Assembly: GCF_006715865.1 (NCBI RefSeq)
Contig: NZ_VFOA01000001.1
Span: 3,968,001-4,032,000 of the forward strand
Length of the DNA: 64,000 bases
DNA from: Cellulomonas sp. SLBN-39
GTDB taxonomy: Bacteria; Actinomycetota; Actinomycetes; Actinomycetales; Cellulomonadaceae
Reading direction: 5' to 3'
Under the pieces are notes generated by a model. That model did no database searches. It was not told the DNA's origin and worked only from the letters and a program-made list of their open reading frames with translations. The translations under genes were made by a program, and so were the position numbers. Below are positions 19,760-29,258 of the stretch, in pieces; positions within the stretch are counted from its first letter, which is position 1; every line of letters starts with the position of its first letter.

Positions 19760-19849
19760 CGACTTCCGCGGGCCCGGTCCGCCACGCGGGCGCGCGCACC
19801 ACGCGTCGTCACCCCGACGGGTGGTCCGCGCGTGGGAGGATCACGCCCG

Positions 19850-21043
19850 ATGGACGCCGCCCCGCCCCGCCCCCGCACCCGCCCGTGGTCCCGTTCGACG
19901 CGCACCACCCCGGACCCGTCGCCCGCGGGGGCTGCGCGGACCGCGGCGGCGCGCCGTGCGGTCACCGCGTCGGCCCTGGTCGTCGCGGTCGCGCTCGTGC
20001 TGGGCGCCTGCGGGCTGCGCGCGGAGACGCCCGCACCGGCCGAACCCTCCCCCGACGCGCTGGAGCAGGTCCGCGCCCGGACCGTGGACGACGCCCTCGA
20101 GCTGGTCGGCGCCGCGGACGCGCTGGCCGGCACGGACCCGGCCGAGGAGGTCCGGACAGTCCTCGCCGACGTGGGCACCTGGTCGGCCGCGCACGCCGAC
20201 GCCCTGGGCGGGGTCTACGACTCGGGCCTGCCCGAGCCCACCGCCGCGACCACCGGCCCGGCACCGTCGCCGACGGCCGTGCCGGGCCCGGACGACGTGC
20301 TGGCCGACCTCGTCGACGCCGGGGCGACCGCGGCAGCGGACGCCGACGCGACGGCGGACGGCACCCTGGGCCGCCTCGTCGGCTCGGTCGCCGTGGCGCG
20401 CCGCACCCTGGCGTCGCGGCTCGCCGACGCGCTCGGCGTCCCGGTCCCGGAGCCCACGTCCGGGGCCGCGGACGGCGCGACGGGCGACGGGCCGACCGCC
20501 GCCGCGTCGGACGGGCCGTCGTCCGACGCCTCCGCGTCGCAGGCGTCACCCAGCGGGTCCGCGACCGGCACGGGCACCGACCCCGACGCGCTGGTGGCGC
20601 TGGTGCTCGCGCACGACGAGGCCGGGTTCGGGTTCGAGGTGCTGGCGGCACGGCTCGACGGTGCGGACCGCGAGGCCGCGCTGGCCGCGGCCTCGCGCCA
20701 CCGCGCCGCGGCGACCGACCACGCCGAGGCCGCGGGGGTCGTCGGCACGTCGCGCGACCCGCGGCGGGCGTCGTACGCGCTGCCCGGCGGGCTGCAGGAC
20801 GCGGCGGTGCTCACGGACCTCGCGCGACGTCTGGAGACGGCGGTCGCGGACGCGGCCTCGGCGGCGCTCGCCACGACGGCGACCGGGGCCCGTGCACCGC
20901 TGCTGGCCGAGCTGGCGACGGCCACGACGGCGGCGGCGCGCTGGGGCGCGGCCCCGGTGCCCTTCCCCGGCATGCCCGAGCTCGCGGCGTCCGGCACCGC
21001 GACGGACGAGGCCACCGACGCCGCGCCGGGCACCGACGGCTGA
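19850..21043 (+). CDS. Lipoprotein with C-terminal ferritin-like DUF4439 domain
   Basis: A 397-residue protein. A charged N-terminus and hydrophobic stretch end in the lipobox VLGACG, so it is probably anchored to the outer face of the membrane. A low-complexity Ala/Asp/Thr/Ser-rich middle (about 90-240) precedes a helical C-terminal domain (DALVALVLAHDEAGFGFEVLAARL, seen as ALVLAHDEAGFGFEVLAA, and DPRRASYALPGG) of the DUF4439 ferritin-like type often encoded near proS or rimP in actinobacteria. Function is unknown. GGAGGA precedes the ATG by nine bases. A strong bidirectional hairpin follows. Confidence 0.76.
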   Translation: MDAAPPRPRTRPWSRSTRTTPDPSPAGAARTAAARRAVTASALVVAVALVLGACGLRAETPAPAEPSPDALEQVRARTVDDALELVGAADALAGTDPAEEVRTVLADVGTWSAAHADALGGVYDSGLPEPTAATTGPAPSPTAVPGPDDVLADLVDAGATAAADADATADGTLGRLVGSVAVARRTLASRLADALGVPVPEPTSGAADGATGDGPTAAASDGPSSDASASQASPSGSATGTGTDPDALVALVLAHDEAGFGFEVLAARLDGADREAALAAASRHRAAATDHAEAAGVVGTSRDPRRASYALPGGLQDAAVLTDLARRLETAVADAASAALATTATGARAPLLAELATATTAAARWGAAPVPFPGMPELAASGTATDEATDAAPGTDG

Positions 21044-21047
21044 GGCC

Positions 21048-21088
21048 GGTCCGACCGGGGCGTCCTCGGCGGACGTCCCGGTCGGACC
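21048..21088. terminator. Bidirectional 18-bp hairpin terminator between the lipoprotein gene and proS
   Basis: An 18-bp stem (12 bp, one G-T pair, then 5 bp) runs from GGTCCGACCGGGG to its complement around the loop TCGGC. It fills the 53-base gap between two convergent genes, five bases after the lipoprotein stop and nine bases after the proS stop. It could end both transcripts. Confidence 0.8.
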
Positions 21089-21096
21089 GACGTGGC

Positions 21097-22893
21097 TCAG
21101 CCCGCGAGCAGCGCGTCGACGAGCTCGGCGACCCTGTCGGCGGCCGTGTCCACGGGCACGTGCTCGGGCTGCCCGCCCACCCGGGGGCGGACCTCCACGA
21201 GACCGTCGGCCAGGCCGCGGCCGACGATGACGACGAGCGGCACGCCGAGCAGCTCGGCGTCGGCGAACTTCACACCGGGCGAGACCTTGGCCGGCCGGTC
21301 GTCGTAGAGCACCTCGATGCCGCGCGCGGACAGCGTCGTGGCGAGCGCCTCGGCGGCCTCGAGCACGGCGGGGTCCTTGCCGGTGGCGATCACGTGCACG
21401 TGCGCCGGTGCCACGTGCGCGGGCCAGGCGAGCCCGGCGTCGTCGTGGTTCGCCTCGGCGAGCGCCGCCAGCACGCGCGTGACCCCGATGCCGTAGGACC
21501 CCATGGTCACGACGACCTGCTTGCCGTTGCGGTCGAGCACGGTCAGGCCGAGCGCCTGGGCGTACTTGCGGCCGAGCTGGAAGATGTGGCCGATCTCGAT
21601 GCCGCGGGCGAGCTCGAGCGGCCCGGACCCGTCGGGCGCGGGGTCGCCGGCGCGGACCTCGGCGGCCTCGACGGTGCCGTCCGCGGTGAAGTCGCGGCCC
21701 GCCACGAGGTCGAAGACGTGCTTGCCGGGTGCGTCTGCGCCCGTGATCCACCGGGTGCCGGGGACCACGCGCGGGTCGAGCAGGTAGCGCACGGCCGTGC
21801 GCTCGCCGTCAGCGCCCAGGGGGGCGTTGGGGCCGAGGGCGCGGGGCCCGATGTACCCCTTGACCAGCTCGGGGTGCGCGGCGAAGTCCGCCTCGCCGGC
21901 GGGCTCGACCTCGGCCGGGGCGACGGCGGCCTCGAGGCGCTTGAGGTCGACCTCGCGGTCGCCGGGCAGGCCGACGACGACGAGCTCGCGCTCCCCGCCG
22001 GGGTGCACGAGGGCCAGGACGACGTTCTTCAGCGTGTCCGCCGCGGTCCAGGGCCGGTCCGCGCGGGGCTGCCGCTCGTTGGCGACGGCGACGAGCGTCT
22101 CGATCGTCGGGGTGTCCGGGGTGTCCTCGACGTGTGCCGCGGGCGCGTCGGACCAGTCGACGGGGTCGGGCACGACCGTGGTGACGGCCTCGACGTTGGC
22201 CGCGTAGCCGCCGGGCGAGCGCACGAACGTGTCCTCGCCGATCGCGGTGGGCGTGAGGAACTCCTCCGAGCGCGAGCCGCCCATCGCCCCGGACGTCGCC
22301 GCGACGATGACGTGCTCGAGCCCGAGCCGGTCGAAGATGCGCTGGTAGGCGCCCCGCTGGGCCTCGTACGCGCGGTCGAGCCCCTCGTCGTCGACGTCGA
22401 ACGTGTAGGCGTCCTTCATGACGAACTCGCGCCCGCGGATCAGGCCGGCGCGGGGCCGGGCCTCGTCGCGGTACTTGGTCTGGATCTGGTAGAGCGCCAG
22501 CGGCAGGTCCTTGTACGAGGAGTACAGGTCCTTGACCAGGAGCGTGAACATCTCCTCGTGCGTGGGAGCGAGGAGGTAGTCGCCGTCGCGCCGGTCCTTG
22601 AGGCGGAAGATGTTCGGGCCGTACTCGGTCCACCGGCCGGTCGCCTCGTAGGGCTCCTTCGGCAGCAGCGCCGGGAAGTGCACCTCCTGGGCGCCGATCG
22701 CGGCCATCTCCTCCCGGACGACGGCCTCGACCTTGGCCAGCACGCGCAGGCCGAGCGGGAGCCAGGTGTAGATGCCGGGGGCGGCGCGGCGGATGTACCC
22801 CGCACGCACGAGCAGCCGGTGGCTGGCGACCTCGGCGTCGGCGGGGTCCTCGCGCAGGGTGCGGACGAACAGCGTGGACATGCGCAGGAGCAT
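21097..22893 (-). CDS. proS: Prolyl-tRNA synthetase (bacterial type)
   Basis: A 598-residue class II synthetase that charges tRNA-Pro. The catalytic domain begins with [25 protein letters not shown] (seen as [14 protein letters not shown] and [10 protein letters not shown]). It includes [11 protein letters not shown] and the motif 2 region [25 protein letters not shown] (seen as [15 protein letters not shown] and MKDAYTF). A long editing insertion (about 225-410) removes mischarged Ala. Motif 3 [12 protein letters not shown] and an anticodon-binding domain end the protein. The start may be the ATG at 22893 or the one at 22881. TAGGCT lies seven bases before 22893, favouring it. Confidence 0.97.
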   Translation of the reverse strand: MLLRMSTLFVRTLREDPADAEVASHRLLVRAGYIRRAAPGIYTWLPLGLRVLAKVEAVVREEMAAIGAQEVHFPALLPKEPYEATGRWTEYGPNIFRLKDRRDGDYLLAPTHEEMFTLLVKDLYSSYKDLPLALYQIQTKYRDEARPRAGLIRGREFVMKDAYTFDVDDEGLDRAYEAQRGAYQRIFDRLGLEHVIVAATSGAMGGSRSEEFLTPTAIGEDTFVRSPGGYAANVEAVTTVVPDPVDWSDAPAAHVEDTPDTPTIETLVAVANERQPRADRPWTAADTLKNVVLALVHPGGERELVVVGLPGDREVDLKRLEAAVAPAEVEPAGEADFAAHPELVKGYIGPRALGPNAPLGADGERTAVRYLLDPRVVPGTRWITGADAPGKHVFDLVAGRDFTADGTVEAAEVRAGDPAPDGSGPLELARGIEIGHIFQLGRKYAQALGLTVLDRNGKQVVVTMGSYGIGVTRVLAALAEANHDDAGLAWPAHVAPAHVHVIATGKDPAVLEAAEALATTLSARGIEVLYDDRPAKVSPGVKFADAELLGVPLVVIVGRGLADGLVEVRPRVGGQPEHVPVDTAADRVAELVDALLAG

Positions 22894-22900
22894 GGGGGCG

Positions 22901-22906
22901 AGCCTA
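22901..22906 (-). promoter_or_regulatory. Candidate -10 element (TAGGCT) for leaderless proS
   Basis: TAGGCT, a near-consensus actinobacterial -10, is followed by CGCCCCC (seven bases) and the proS ATG at 22893. No ribosome binding site fits between them. The arrangement predicts a leaderless mRNA. Confidence 0.6.
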
Positions 22907-22932
22907 GTGCGCGCCGGGCCCGGTCCCCGCAC

Positions 22933-22959
22933 GTGCACCGCGCCTGCTGCGCGGTGCAC
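22933..22959. promoter_or_regulatory. Perfect 11-bp inverted repeat between divergent proS and nei promoters
   Basis: GTGCACCGCGC (22933-22943) is repeated inverted as GCGCGGTGCAC (22949-22959) around CTGCT. It lies midway between the two -10 candidates, where the -35 regions of both promoters would fall. It may be an operator or cruciform that controls both genes. Confidence 0.6.
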
Positions 22960-22969
22960 GGGCGTGCGC

Positions 22970-22975
22970 CAGGAT
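22970..22975 (+). promoter_or_regulatory. Candidate -10 element (CAGGAT) for leaderless nei/mutM
   Basis: CAGGAT resembles TAGGAT-type -10 hexamers. It is followed by six bases and the GTG at 22982. No ribosome binding site can be placed. Confidence 0.45.
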
Positions 22976-22981
22976 GGCCGG

Positions 22982-23872
22982 GTGCCCGAGCTGCCGGAGG
23001 TGGAGGCGCTCGCGCAGTTCCTGCGCGGGCGGACCGTGGGGCGCACGCTGACCCGCGTCGAGGTCGCGGCGATCAGCGCGCTCAAGACGTTCCGACCGCC
23101 GCCGACAGCGCTGCGCGGCGCGGTCGTCACGGACGTGCGGCGGCACGGCAAGTGGCTGGACCTCGTGGTCGACGCCCCCGACGAGGGGCCGTTGCACGTG
23201 GTGTGGCACCTCTCGCGGGCCGGCTGGGTGCGCTGGTACGAGACGCTGCCGGAGCGTCCGGCCCGCCCGGGACGGTCCCCGCTGGCGCTGCGCGTCGGGC
23301 TGGACGACGGCAGCGGCTTCGACCTCACCGAGGCGGGCACCCGCAAGCGGCTGGCCGTGCACGTGGTGGCGGACCCGGCGCAGGTGCCGCAGATCGCCAC
23401 GCTGGGGGTCGAGCCCCTCTCCGACGCGTTCACCCCCGCCGTGCTGGGCGAGCTGCTGGGGCGGCGCAACCAGCAGATCAAGGGCCTGCTGCGGGACCAG
23501 TCGACCATCGCAGGCATCGGCAACGCCTACTCCGACGAGATCCTGCTGGTCGCGCGGACGAGCCCGTTCGCCCCGACGCGCTCGTACGACGCGCCGCGCA
23601 CGGCTGCCCTGCACGCCGCGGTCCGGGAGGTGCTCGCCGAGGCGGTCGCGACGGCGTCGGGGCGCCCGGCGGCCGAGCTCAAGGACGCCAAGCGCCGCGG
23701 CATGCGGGTGCACGGGCGCACAGGTGAGTCCTGCCCCGGCTGGGACGGCACGCCGTGCGGCGACACCGTGCACGAGGTGTCGTTCGCCGACTCCTCGCTG
23801 CAGTACTGCCCGACGTGCCAGACGGGTGGCCGCCCGCTCGCCGACCGGCGCATGTCCCGCCTCCTGCGCTGA
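22982..23872 (+). CDS. Fpg/Nei-family DNA glycosylase/AP lyase
   Basis: A 296-residue base-excision repair enzyme for oxidised bases. It begins [13 protein letters not shown] (catalytic Pro2, Glu3). It has a conserved Lys in RRHGKWLDL, and the H2TH region includes [26 protein letters not shown] (seen as [10 protein letters not shown] and [13 protein letters not shown]). The C-terminal zinc finger ligands are spaced C-x7-C-x16-C-x2-C instead of the usual C-x2-C-x16-C-x2-C, followed by [10 protein letters not shown]. Whether it prefers 8-oxoguanine (MutM) or pyrimidines (Nei) cannot be decided. The GTG at 22982 gives the required PELPE N-terminus. It is divergent from proS. Confidence 0.93.
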   Translation: MPELPEVEALAQFLRGRTVGRTLTRVEVAAISALKTFRPPPTALRGAVVTDVRRHGKWLDLVVDAPDEGPLHVVWHLSRAGWVRWYETLPERPARPGRSPLALRVGLDDGSGFDLTEAGTRKRLAVHVVADPAQVPQIATLGVEPLSDAFTPAVLGELLGRRNQQIKGLLRDQSTIAGIGNAYSDEILLVARTSPFAPTRSYDAPRTAALHAAVREVLAEAVATASGRPAAELKDAKRRGMRVHGRTGESCPGWDGTPCGDTVHEVSFADSSLQYCPTCQTGGRPLADRRMSRLLR

Positions 23873-23918
23873 GGAGCGCCTCGGCCACGAGCGACTTGCC
23901 GCAACGGAAAGTCCCTGG

Positions 23919-23924
23919 TTCGAT
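23919..23924 (+). promoter_or_regulatory. Candidate -10 element (TTCGAT) upstream of the membrane gene
   Basis: TTCGAT lies six bases before the ATG at 23931. The upstream stretch GCAACGGAAAGTCCC is relatively AT-rich. It fits the leaderless pattern, but less well than the TAGGCT case. Confidence 0.35.
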
Positions 23925-23930
23925 CGGGCC

Positions 23931-24374
23931 ATGGACGACATCGGCGACGCCGCCGCGACGCTCGCGTCCCTGGACGCCGACCGCGCCCACCTGCGCGCCC
24001 GGGTGACGCCGAGGCTCAGTCGCGTGTACGCCGTGGCCTACGCGTGCGTGGTGGCCCTCCTCCCGACCGCCCTGGCGTTCCTCGGGGCCGGCTGGGGCGT
24101 CGCCTACGCCGCGACCCTGCTGGTCTACGTCGCCGCGCTCGCGGCCCTGGTGAGCACCACGCGCCGCCGGCTGGGCTTCTGGCCGACACAGACCACACGG
24201 AACGCCACCGCCGTGGTCGGCGCCACCGTGGTCTACCTCGGCGGGACGGGCGCCGCCTTCCTCGCCACGCGCGAGCTGGGCTCGTGGTGGGCCGCGGGTG
24301 CGGCGGTGCTCACCGTCGCCGTCGTCGGCGGAACCCTGAGCCGGCACCTCGACCGCCGCTGGGCGACGTCGTGA
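23931..24374 (+). CDS. Small integral membrane protein, function unknown
   Basis: A 147-residue protein with four predicted membrane helices (about 34-52, 57-75, 92-110 and 117-135). Short charged ends include RLSRVYAVAYACVVALLP and TTRRRLGFWPTQTTRN. No family is recognised. The stop overlaps the start of a winged-helix regulator gene in GTGA. Such membrane-protein/regulator pairs are common in actinobacteria, and the pair may regulate itself; this is inferred from context. The ATG at 23931 has a TTCGAT hexamer six bases upstream. Confidence 0.72.
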   Translation: MDDIGDAAATLASLDADRAHLRARVTPRLSRVYAVAYACVVALLPTALAFLGAGWGVAYAATLLVYVAALAALVSTTRRRLGFWPTQTTRNATAVVGATVVYLGGTGAAFLATRELGSWWAAGAAVLTVAVVGGTLSRHLDRRWATS

Positions 24375-24721
24375 CGGAGCCCGGAACGGGCGGGCCGGCG
24401 GACCCTCTCGGCGCTCCCAGCGACGCCGCCGCGGAGGACGAGGCGTTCGACGAGCTCGTGCACGCGCCGCTGCGGCTGCGCACGTGCGCGCTGCTGGACC
24501 AGGCGCACGACGTCCGGTTCGCCGTGCTGCAGGAGGTGCTGGGCGTCTCGGCGTCCGTGCTGAGCAAGCACGTCTCCGCCCTGGGACGCGCCGGGTACGT
24601 GACGGTCGGCAAGCACTGGGCCGACCAGCGGACACGCACCACGGTGCGGCTCACACCCGCCGGGCGGCGCGCGTACCGGGCCCACGTCGCCGCGCTGCGC
24701 GCCATCGTCGGCGAGGGGTAG
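24371..24721 (+). CDS. Winged helix-turn-helix transcriptional regulator (MarR/DUF-type)
   Basis: A 116-residue DNA-binding protein. After an acidic N-terminal segment it reads FDELVHAPLRLRTCALLDQA, then RFAVLQEVLGVSASVLSKHVSALGRAGYVTVGK (seen as LQEVLGVSASVLSKHVSAL and GRAGYVTVGK). The wing RTTVRLTPAGRRAYRAHVAAL completes the domain (seen as RTTVRLTPAGRRAYRAHV). This matches the small single-domain family of actinobacterial winged-helix regulators. The GTG start overlaps the upstream membrane gene by four bases. Target and ligand are unknown; it may repress its own two-gene unit. Confidence 0.82.
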   Translation: MTEPGTGGPADPLGAPSDAAAEDEAFDELVHAPLRLRTCALLDQAHDVRFAVLQEVLGVSASVLSKHVSALGRAGYVTVGKHWADQRTRTTVRLTPAGRRAYRAHVAALRAIVGEG

Positions 24722-24726
24722 CACCC

Positions 24727-25617
24727 TCAGAACAGGACGGTCGCGTACTCCCCCACCTGCCGGAAGCCGACGGCCTCGTAGGCGCGGACGGCGCGGGTGT
24801 TGTAGCCGTTGACGTACAGCGAGACCGTCGGCGCGATCTCGCGCCGTGCGGCCTCGACGACGGCGGCCATGCCGCCCTCGGACAGCCGCTCGCCGCGGCG
24901 CTCGGGCTCGACCCAGACGCCCTGCACCTGGGCGACGCCGAGCGCGACGGCCGGCACCTCGGCCTTGAAGACCACACGGGGCCGGCGCCAGCCCGTCCCG
25001 GCCCGGTCGACGAGCACGAACGAGCGGCCCTGCTCGACGAGGGTGCGCACGCGCGCCTCGTAGGGCCCGCCGGGGCCGGAGGCGGGCGAGTACCCGACCT
25101 CCTCGGTGAACATGCGGATGCACGCCGGCAGCACGAGGTCGTACTCGTCGGGCGTCGAGCGGCGCACGCGCGGGTCCGCCGCGACGGACGGCGCGGTGTC
25201 GATGACCATGGACGGCTGGTGCGCGCGGACCTCGCGCTCGACGGGCCAGGCGCCCCGCAGCAGCGCCCACAGGTCGAGCACGGGCCGGGCGGCGCCGACG
25301 ACGGACGAGCTGCGCCGCCCCCGGTCGCGGGCCAGGTCGGCGAACGCCTCGACGGCGCGCCGGAGCAGGGCGGGGTCGTCCTCCGGCACCACCGGGACGA
25401 GGTTGGCGCCCGCCCAGCACACGGCGAGGAGCACACCGTCCTCGGCGTACCCCCAGACCTCGCCGCCGGCGCGGCGCAGACCGGCCACGAGGGCGTGCTC
25501 CAGCCGGTGCGACGCCAGGACGGCGGCGACGGGGTCCTGCGCGCACACCGCGAGCGCGGCGGGCACGTCCTCGTCGGTGAGGACCCGCGCCCGCGCGGTG
25601 GTCGTTCGCGGTGCCAT
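24727..25617 (-). CDS. GNAT acetyltransferase with N-terminal DUF4081 domain
   Basis: A 296-residue protein. The N-terminal half is a DUF4081-like domain (LAVCAQDPVAAVLASHRLE, EVWGYAEDGVLLAVCWAGANLVPV in parts) and the C-terminal half is a GNAT domain (VQGVWVEPERRGERLSEGGMAAVVEAARR, seen as GVWVEPERRGERLSEGGMAA, and SLYVNGYNTRAVRAYEAVGF). In many actinobacteria this acetyltransferase is encoded just downstream of ispG, as here (86-base gap). The substrate is unknown. The ATG at 25617 has CACAAT six bases upstream, so it may have its own leaderless transcript. Confidence 0.88.
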   Translation of the reverse strand: MAPRTTTARARVLTDEDVPAALAVCAQDPVAAVLASHRLEHALVAGLRRAGGEVWGYAEDGVLLAVCWAGANLVPVVPEDDPALLRRAVEAFADLARDRGRRSSSVVGAARPVLDLWALLRGAWPVEREVRAHQPSMVIDTAPSVAADPRVRRSTPDEYDLVLPACIRMFTEEVGYSPASGPGGPYEARVRTLVEQGRSFVLVDRAGTGWRRPRVVFKAEVPAVALGVAQVQGVWVEPERRGERLSEGGMAAVVEAARREIAPTVSLYVNGYNTRAVRAYEAVGFRQVGEYATVLF

Positions 25618-25623
25618 GCGCTG

Positions 25624-25629
25624 ATTGTG
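25624..25629 (-). promoter_or_regulatory. Candidate -10 element (CACAAT) for the DUF4081 acetyltransferase
   Basis: On the minus strand CACAAT is followed by CAGCGC and the ATG at 25617. This is the leaderless spacing seen for several genes in the window. Confidence 0.45.
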
Positions 25630-25703
25630 CCCCACGTCACAGGGGCGCGCCGGGTACGGCACGCCCCTGCGCGCGTCGGGGGCGCCGGCGCGCACGTCGG
25701 AGG

Positions 25704-26864
<1,161 letters not shown>

Positions 26865-26972
26865 CCGTCCATCATCCCACCTGCCGCGGGGTGCCCCGCA
26901 GCGCACGGGCGGGTGCTCACCGAGCCGTCACCCGACGTGCACACGCCGGCCGGGTGCACGCCGGTCGTGCGG

Positions 26973-28295
26973 TCAGCCGAACACCCGCACGGGGTTGAAC
27001 ACGTCGGCCCACGCCAGCAGCAGCCCCACGCCCGCGAGCAGCACGAACACGCTGTACGCGACGGGCACGAGCCGCGCGGTGTCGAAGGGCCCGGGCCGCG
27101 GCAGGCCCCGCAGGCGTGCCACCTGGCGTCGCGCGCCCTCCCAGAGCGCCGCGGCCACGTGCCCGCCGTCGAGGGGCGGCAGCGGGACGAGGTTGAACAC
27201 GAAGAGCGCCACGTTGAGCATCGCGAGCATCTCGAGCATCCCCGCGAGCCGGGTCGCGGTCGTGATGCCCTCCCCCTCGACCGATGCGATCTCGCCGGCG
27301 AACCGGCCGACGCCGACGATCCCGACGACCGAGGTGGCGTCGCGCTCGGCACCCGTCACGGTGGTGGTGACGATCTCGCCGATGCGGCTGGGCAGGGTCG
27401 CGACGACCTCGACGGTGCGCCAGGTGCGCTCGAGGGTGAGGACGCCGACCTCGGCGACGGACTGCCGCTGCAGCTCGTCCGCGGGGCGGATCCCGAGGAA
27501 CCCGACCTCGGCGGTGCGGACCTCCCCCGACGCGTCGGTCTCGACGAGGCCGTCGTCGTCGACCACGGGGCGCTCGGCCACGACCGGCGTCACGGTGAGG
27601 TCGACCTCGGCGCCGTCGCGCTCGACGACCATCGTCACGGTCTGGTCGCCGGTGGCCCGGATGAGCTCGGTGAGCTGCGTCCAGTCCTCGACGTCCGTGC
27701 CGTCGTAGGCCACGACCGTGTCTCCGGGCAGCAGCCCGGCGGCGAGCGCGGGGGTCGGCGGGTCGGCGTCGGTGCACTCGCGGTCGGCGGGGGCGTCGGC
27801 GGGCACCACGCACTCGGGCACCGCGGCGACCGTGGTGGAGGCCCCCGGCACGCCGATGCCGACGTGCACGACGGCGAGCAGCACGAACGCGATGACCAGG
27901 TTCATCGTGGGCCCGCCGAGCATGACGACGAGCTTCTTGGGGGTGGAGAGGCGGTAGAACGCGCGGTGGTCCTCGCCGGGACGGATCTCCTCGGCGCTGA
28001 CGTCGCGCGCGTCGGCGGCGACGCGCTGCCACCACGAGCGGGGCTCGCGGGCACCGACGGCCTCGGACGTGGGGTACATGCCGACGAGGCGCACGTACCC
28101 GCCGAGCGGGATCGCCTTGACGCCGTACTCCGTCTCGCCGCGCGTGCGCGACCACAGCGTCGGGCCGAAGCCGACCATGTACTGGCTGACGCGCACGCCG
28201 AACCGCTTGGCGGGCACCATGTGCCCGACCTCGTGCAGCGCGATCGACGCGAGCAGCACGAGGACGAACACGAGCACGCCGATGACGTAGGCCAC
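26973..28295 (-). CDS. rip1: Site-2 (intramembrane zinc) protease Rip1/RseP
   Basis: A 440-residue M50 membrane protease. It has HEVGH at residues 21-25 in the first membrane helix and a PDZ domain in the middle (PTPALAAGLLPGDTVVAYDG). Membrane helices near the C-terminus contain PLPPLDGGHV, whose Asp is the third zinc ligand. It cleaves anti-sigma factors and similar substrates in the membrane, releasing envelope-stress sigma factors. The GTG at 28295 has AGGAGG shortly upstream. It is followed by ispG. Confidence 0.95.
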   Translation of the reverse strand: MAYVIGVLVFVLVLLASIALHEVGHMVPAKRFGVRVSQYMVGFGPTLWSRTRGETEYGVKAIPLGGYVRLVGMYPTSEAVGAREPRSWWQRVAADARDVSAEEIRPGEDHRAFYRLSTPKKLVVMLGGPTMNLVIAFVLLAVVHVGIGVPGASTTVAAVPECVVPADAPADRECTDADPPTPALAAGLLPGDTVVAYDGTDVEDWTQLTELIRATGDQTVTMVVERDGAEVDLTVTPVVAERPVVDDDGLVETDASGEVRTAEVGFLGIRPADELQRQSVAEVGVLTLERTWRTVEVVATLPSRIGEIVTTTVTGAERDATSVVGIVGVGRFAGEIASVEGEGITTATRLAGMLEMLAMLNVALFVFNLVPLPPLDGGHVAAALWEGARRQVARLRGLPRPGPFDTARLVPVAYSVFVLLAGVGLLLAWADVFNPVRVFG

Positions 28296-28454
28296 ACGTC
28301 CTCCTTGAGGGTCCGGGCGCGCGGGTCCGCCGGGTGCCGGCAGGACGGGTCCGCGCGTTCGGCAGGATACGCCGGACGGTCCGGCGCGAGGCCCACCCTC
28401 GCCCGCGCACCTGGGAGCCGCCTGGGCGCGCCGGCCCCGGCCCCGGCGCGCCCG

Positions 28455-29258
28455 TCAGCGGGTCGCGCGGCGGCGGGCCGCCTGCGTGACCTGGGTGCCG
28501 ACGACCAGGAGCAGCGCGATCGCGAACATCGCCGAGCTGATGACGTTGGCCTGGGGCGGGATCCCCCGCGTGGCGGACACGTAGACGAACTTCGGGAAGG
28601 TGACGAACCCTCCGGAGGTGAAGTTCGTGACGATGAAGTCGTCGAAGCTGAGGGAGAACGCCAGCAGCGCCGCGGCGCCGATCCCCGGCAGCAGCAGCGG
28701 GAAGGTCACCTTCCAGAAGGCCTGCCACGGCGAGGCGTACAGGTCGGCGGCGGCCTCCTCCAGCGCGGGGTCGAGGCTCGCGACCCGGGCCTTGACGGCG
28801 ACCACGACGAAGCTGATGCAGAACAGCACGTGCGCGGCCACGACGGTGCCGAACCCCAGCGGCACCCGCAGCGACAGCAGCTGGGCGACCAGCGCGGCGC
28901 CGAGCACGACCTCGGGCGTCGCCATCGGCAGGAACACCAGGAGGTTGACGGCGCTACGCCCCCGGAACCGGGCCCGGACCAGGGCGATCGCGAGCATCGT
29001 GCCGAGCGTCGTGGCGAGGAGGGTGGCCAGCAGGCCGACCCGCAGCGAGTTGCCCAGGGCCTCGCACACCTGCGGCGCCCCGCACGGGTTGCGCCACGCG
29101 TCGAGGGTGAACCCGCGCCACACGAGGTTGGTCTTGCCCGCGTCGTTGAACGAGAAGAGCACGGTGTACGCGACGGGCACGAGGAGGAAGACGAACCCCA
29201 GACCGGCGAACACCGGCACCACGAGCGCCCCGGGCCGGGCCGTGCGCAGCCCGCTCAC
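28455..29258 (-). CDS. potC: Spermidine/putrescine ABC transporter permease
   Basis: A 267-residue inner-membrane permease with six membrane segments. The EAA loop near the centre (LEEAAADLYASPWQAFWKVTFPLLLPGI, seen as LEEAAADLYASPWQAFWK and VTFPLLLPGI) contacts the ATPase. SLSFDDFIVTNFTSGG is typical of PotC/PotI. It pairs with PotB as the translocation channel for polyamines. The GTG start overlaps the potB stop in GTGA. As the last gene of the potD-potA-potB-potC series, it ends the unit 159 bases before rip1. Confidence 0.94.
   Translation of the reverse strand: MSGLRTARPGALVVPVFAGLGFVFLLVPVAYTVLFSFNDAGKTNLVWRGFTLDAWRNPCGAPQVCEALGNSLRVGLLATLLATTLGTMLAIALVRARFRGRSAVNLLVFLPMATPEVVLGAALVAQLLSLRVPLGFGTVVAAHVLFCISFVVVAVKARVASLDPALEEAAADLYASPWQAFWKVTFPLLLPGIGAAALLAFSLSFDDFIVTNFTSGGFVTFPKFVYVSATRGIPPQANVISSAMFAIALLLVVGTQVTQAARRRATR

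Noticed and set aside
19678-19849. tRNA gene in the gap between rimP and the lipoprotein gene
   Set aside because: No cloverleaf, T-loop GTTCGAAT-type sequence or CCA-compatible end was seen. The gap fits two divergent promoters.
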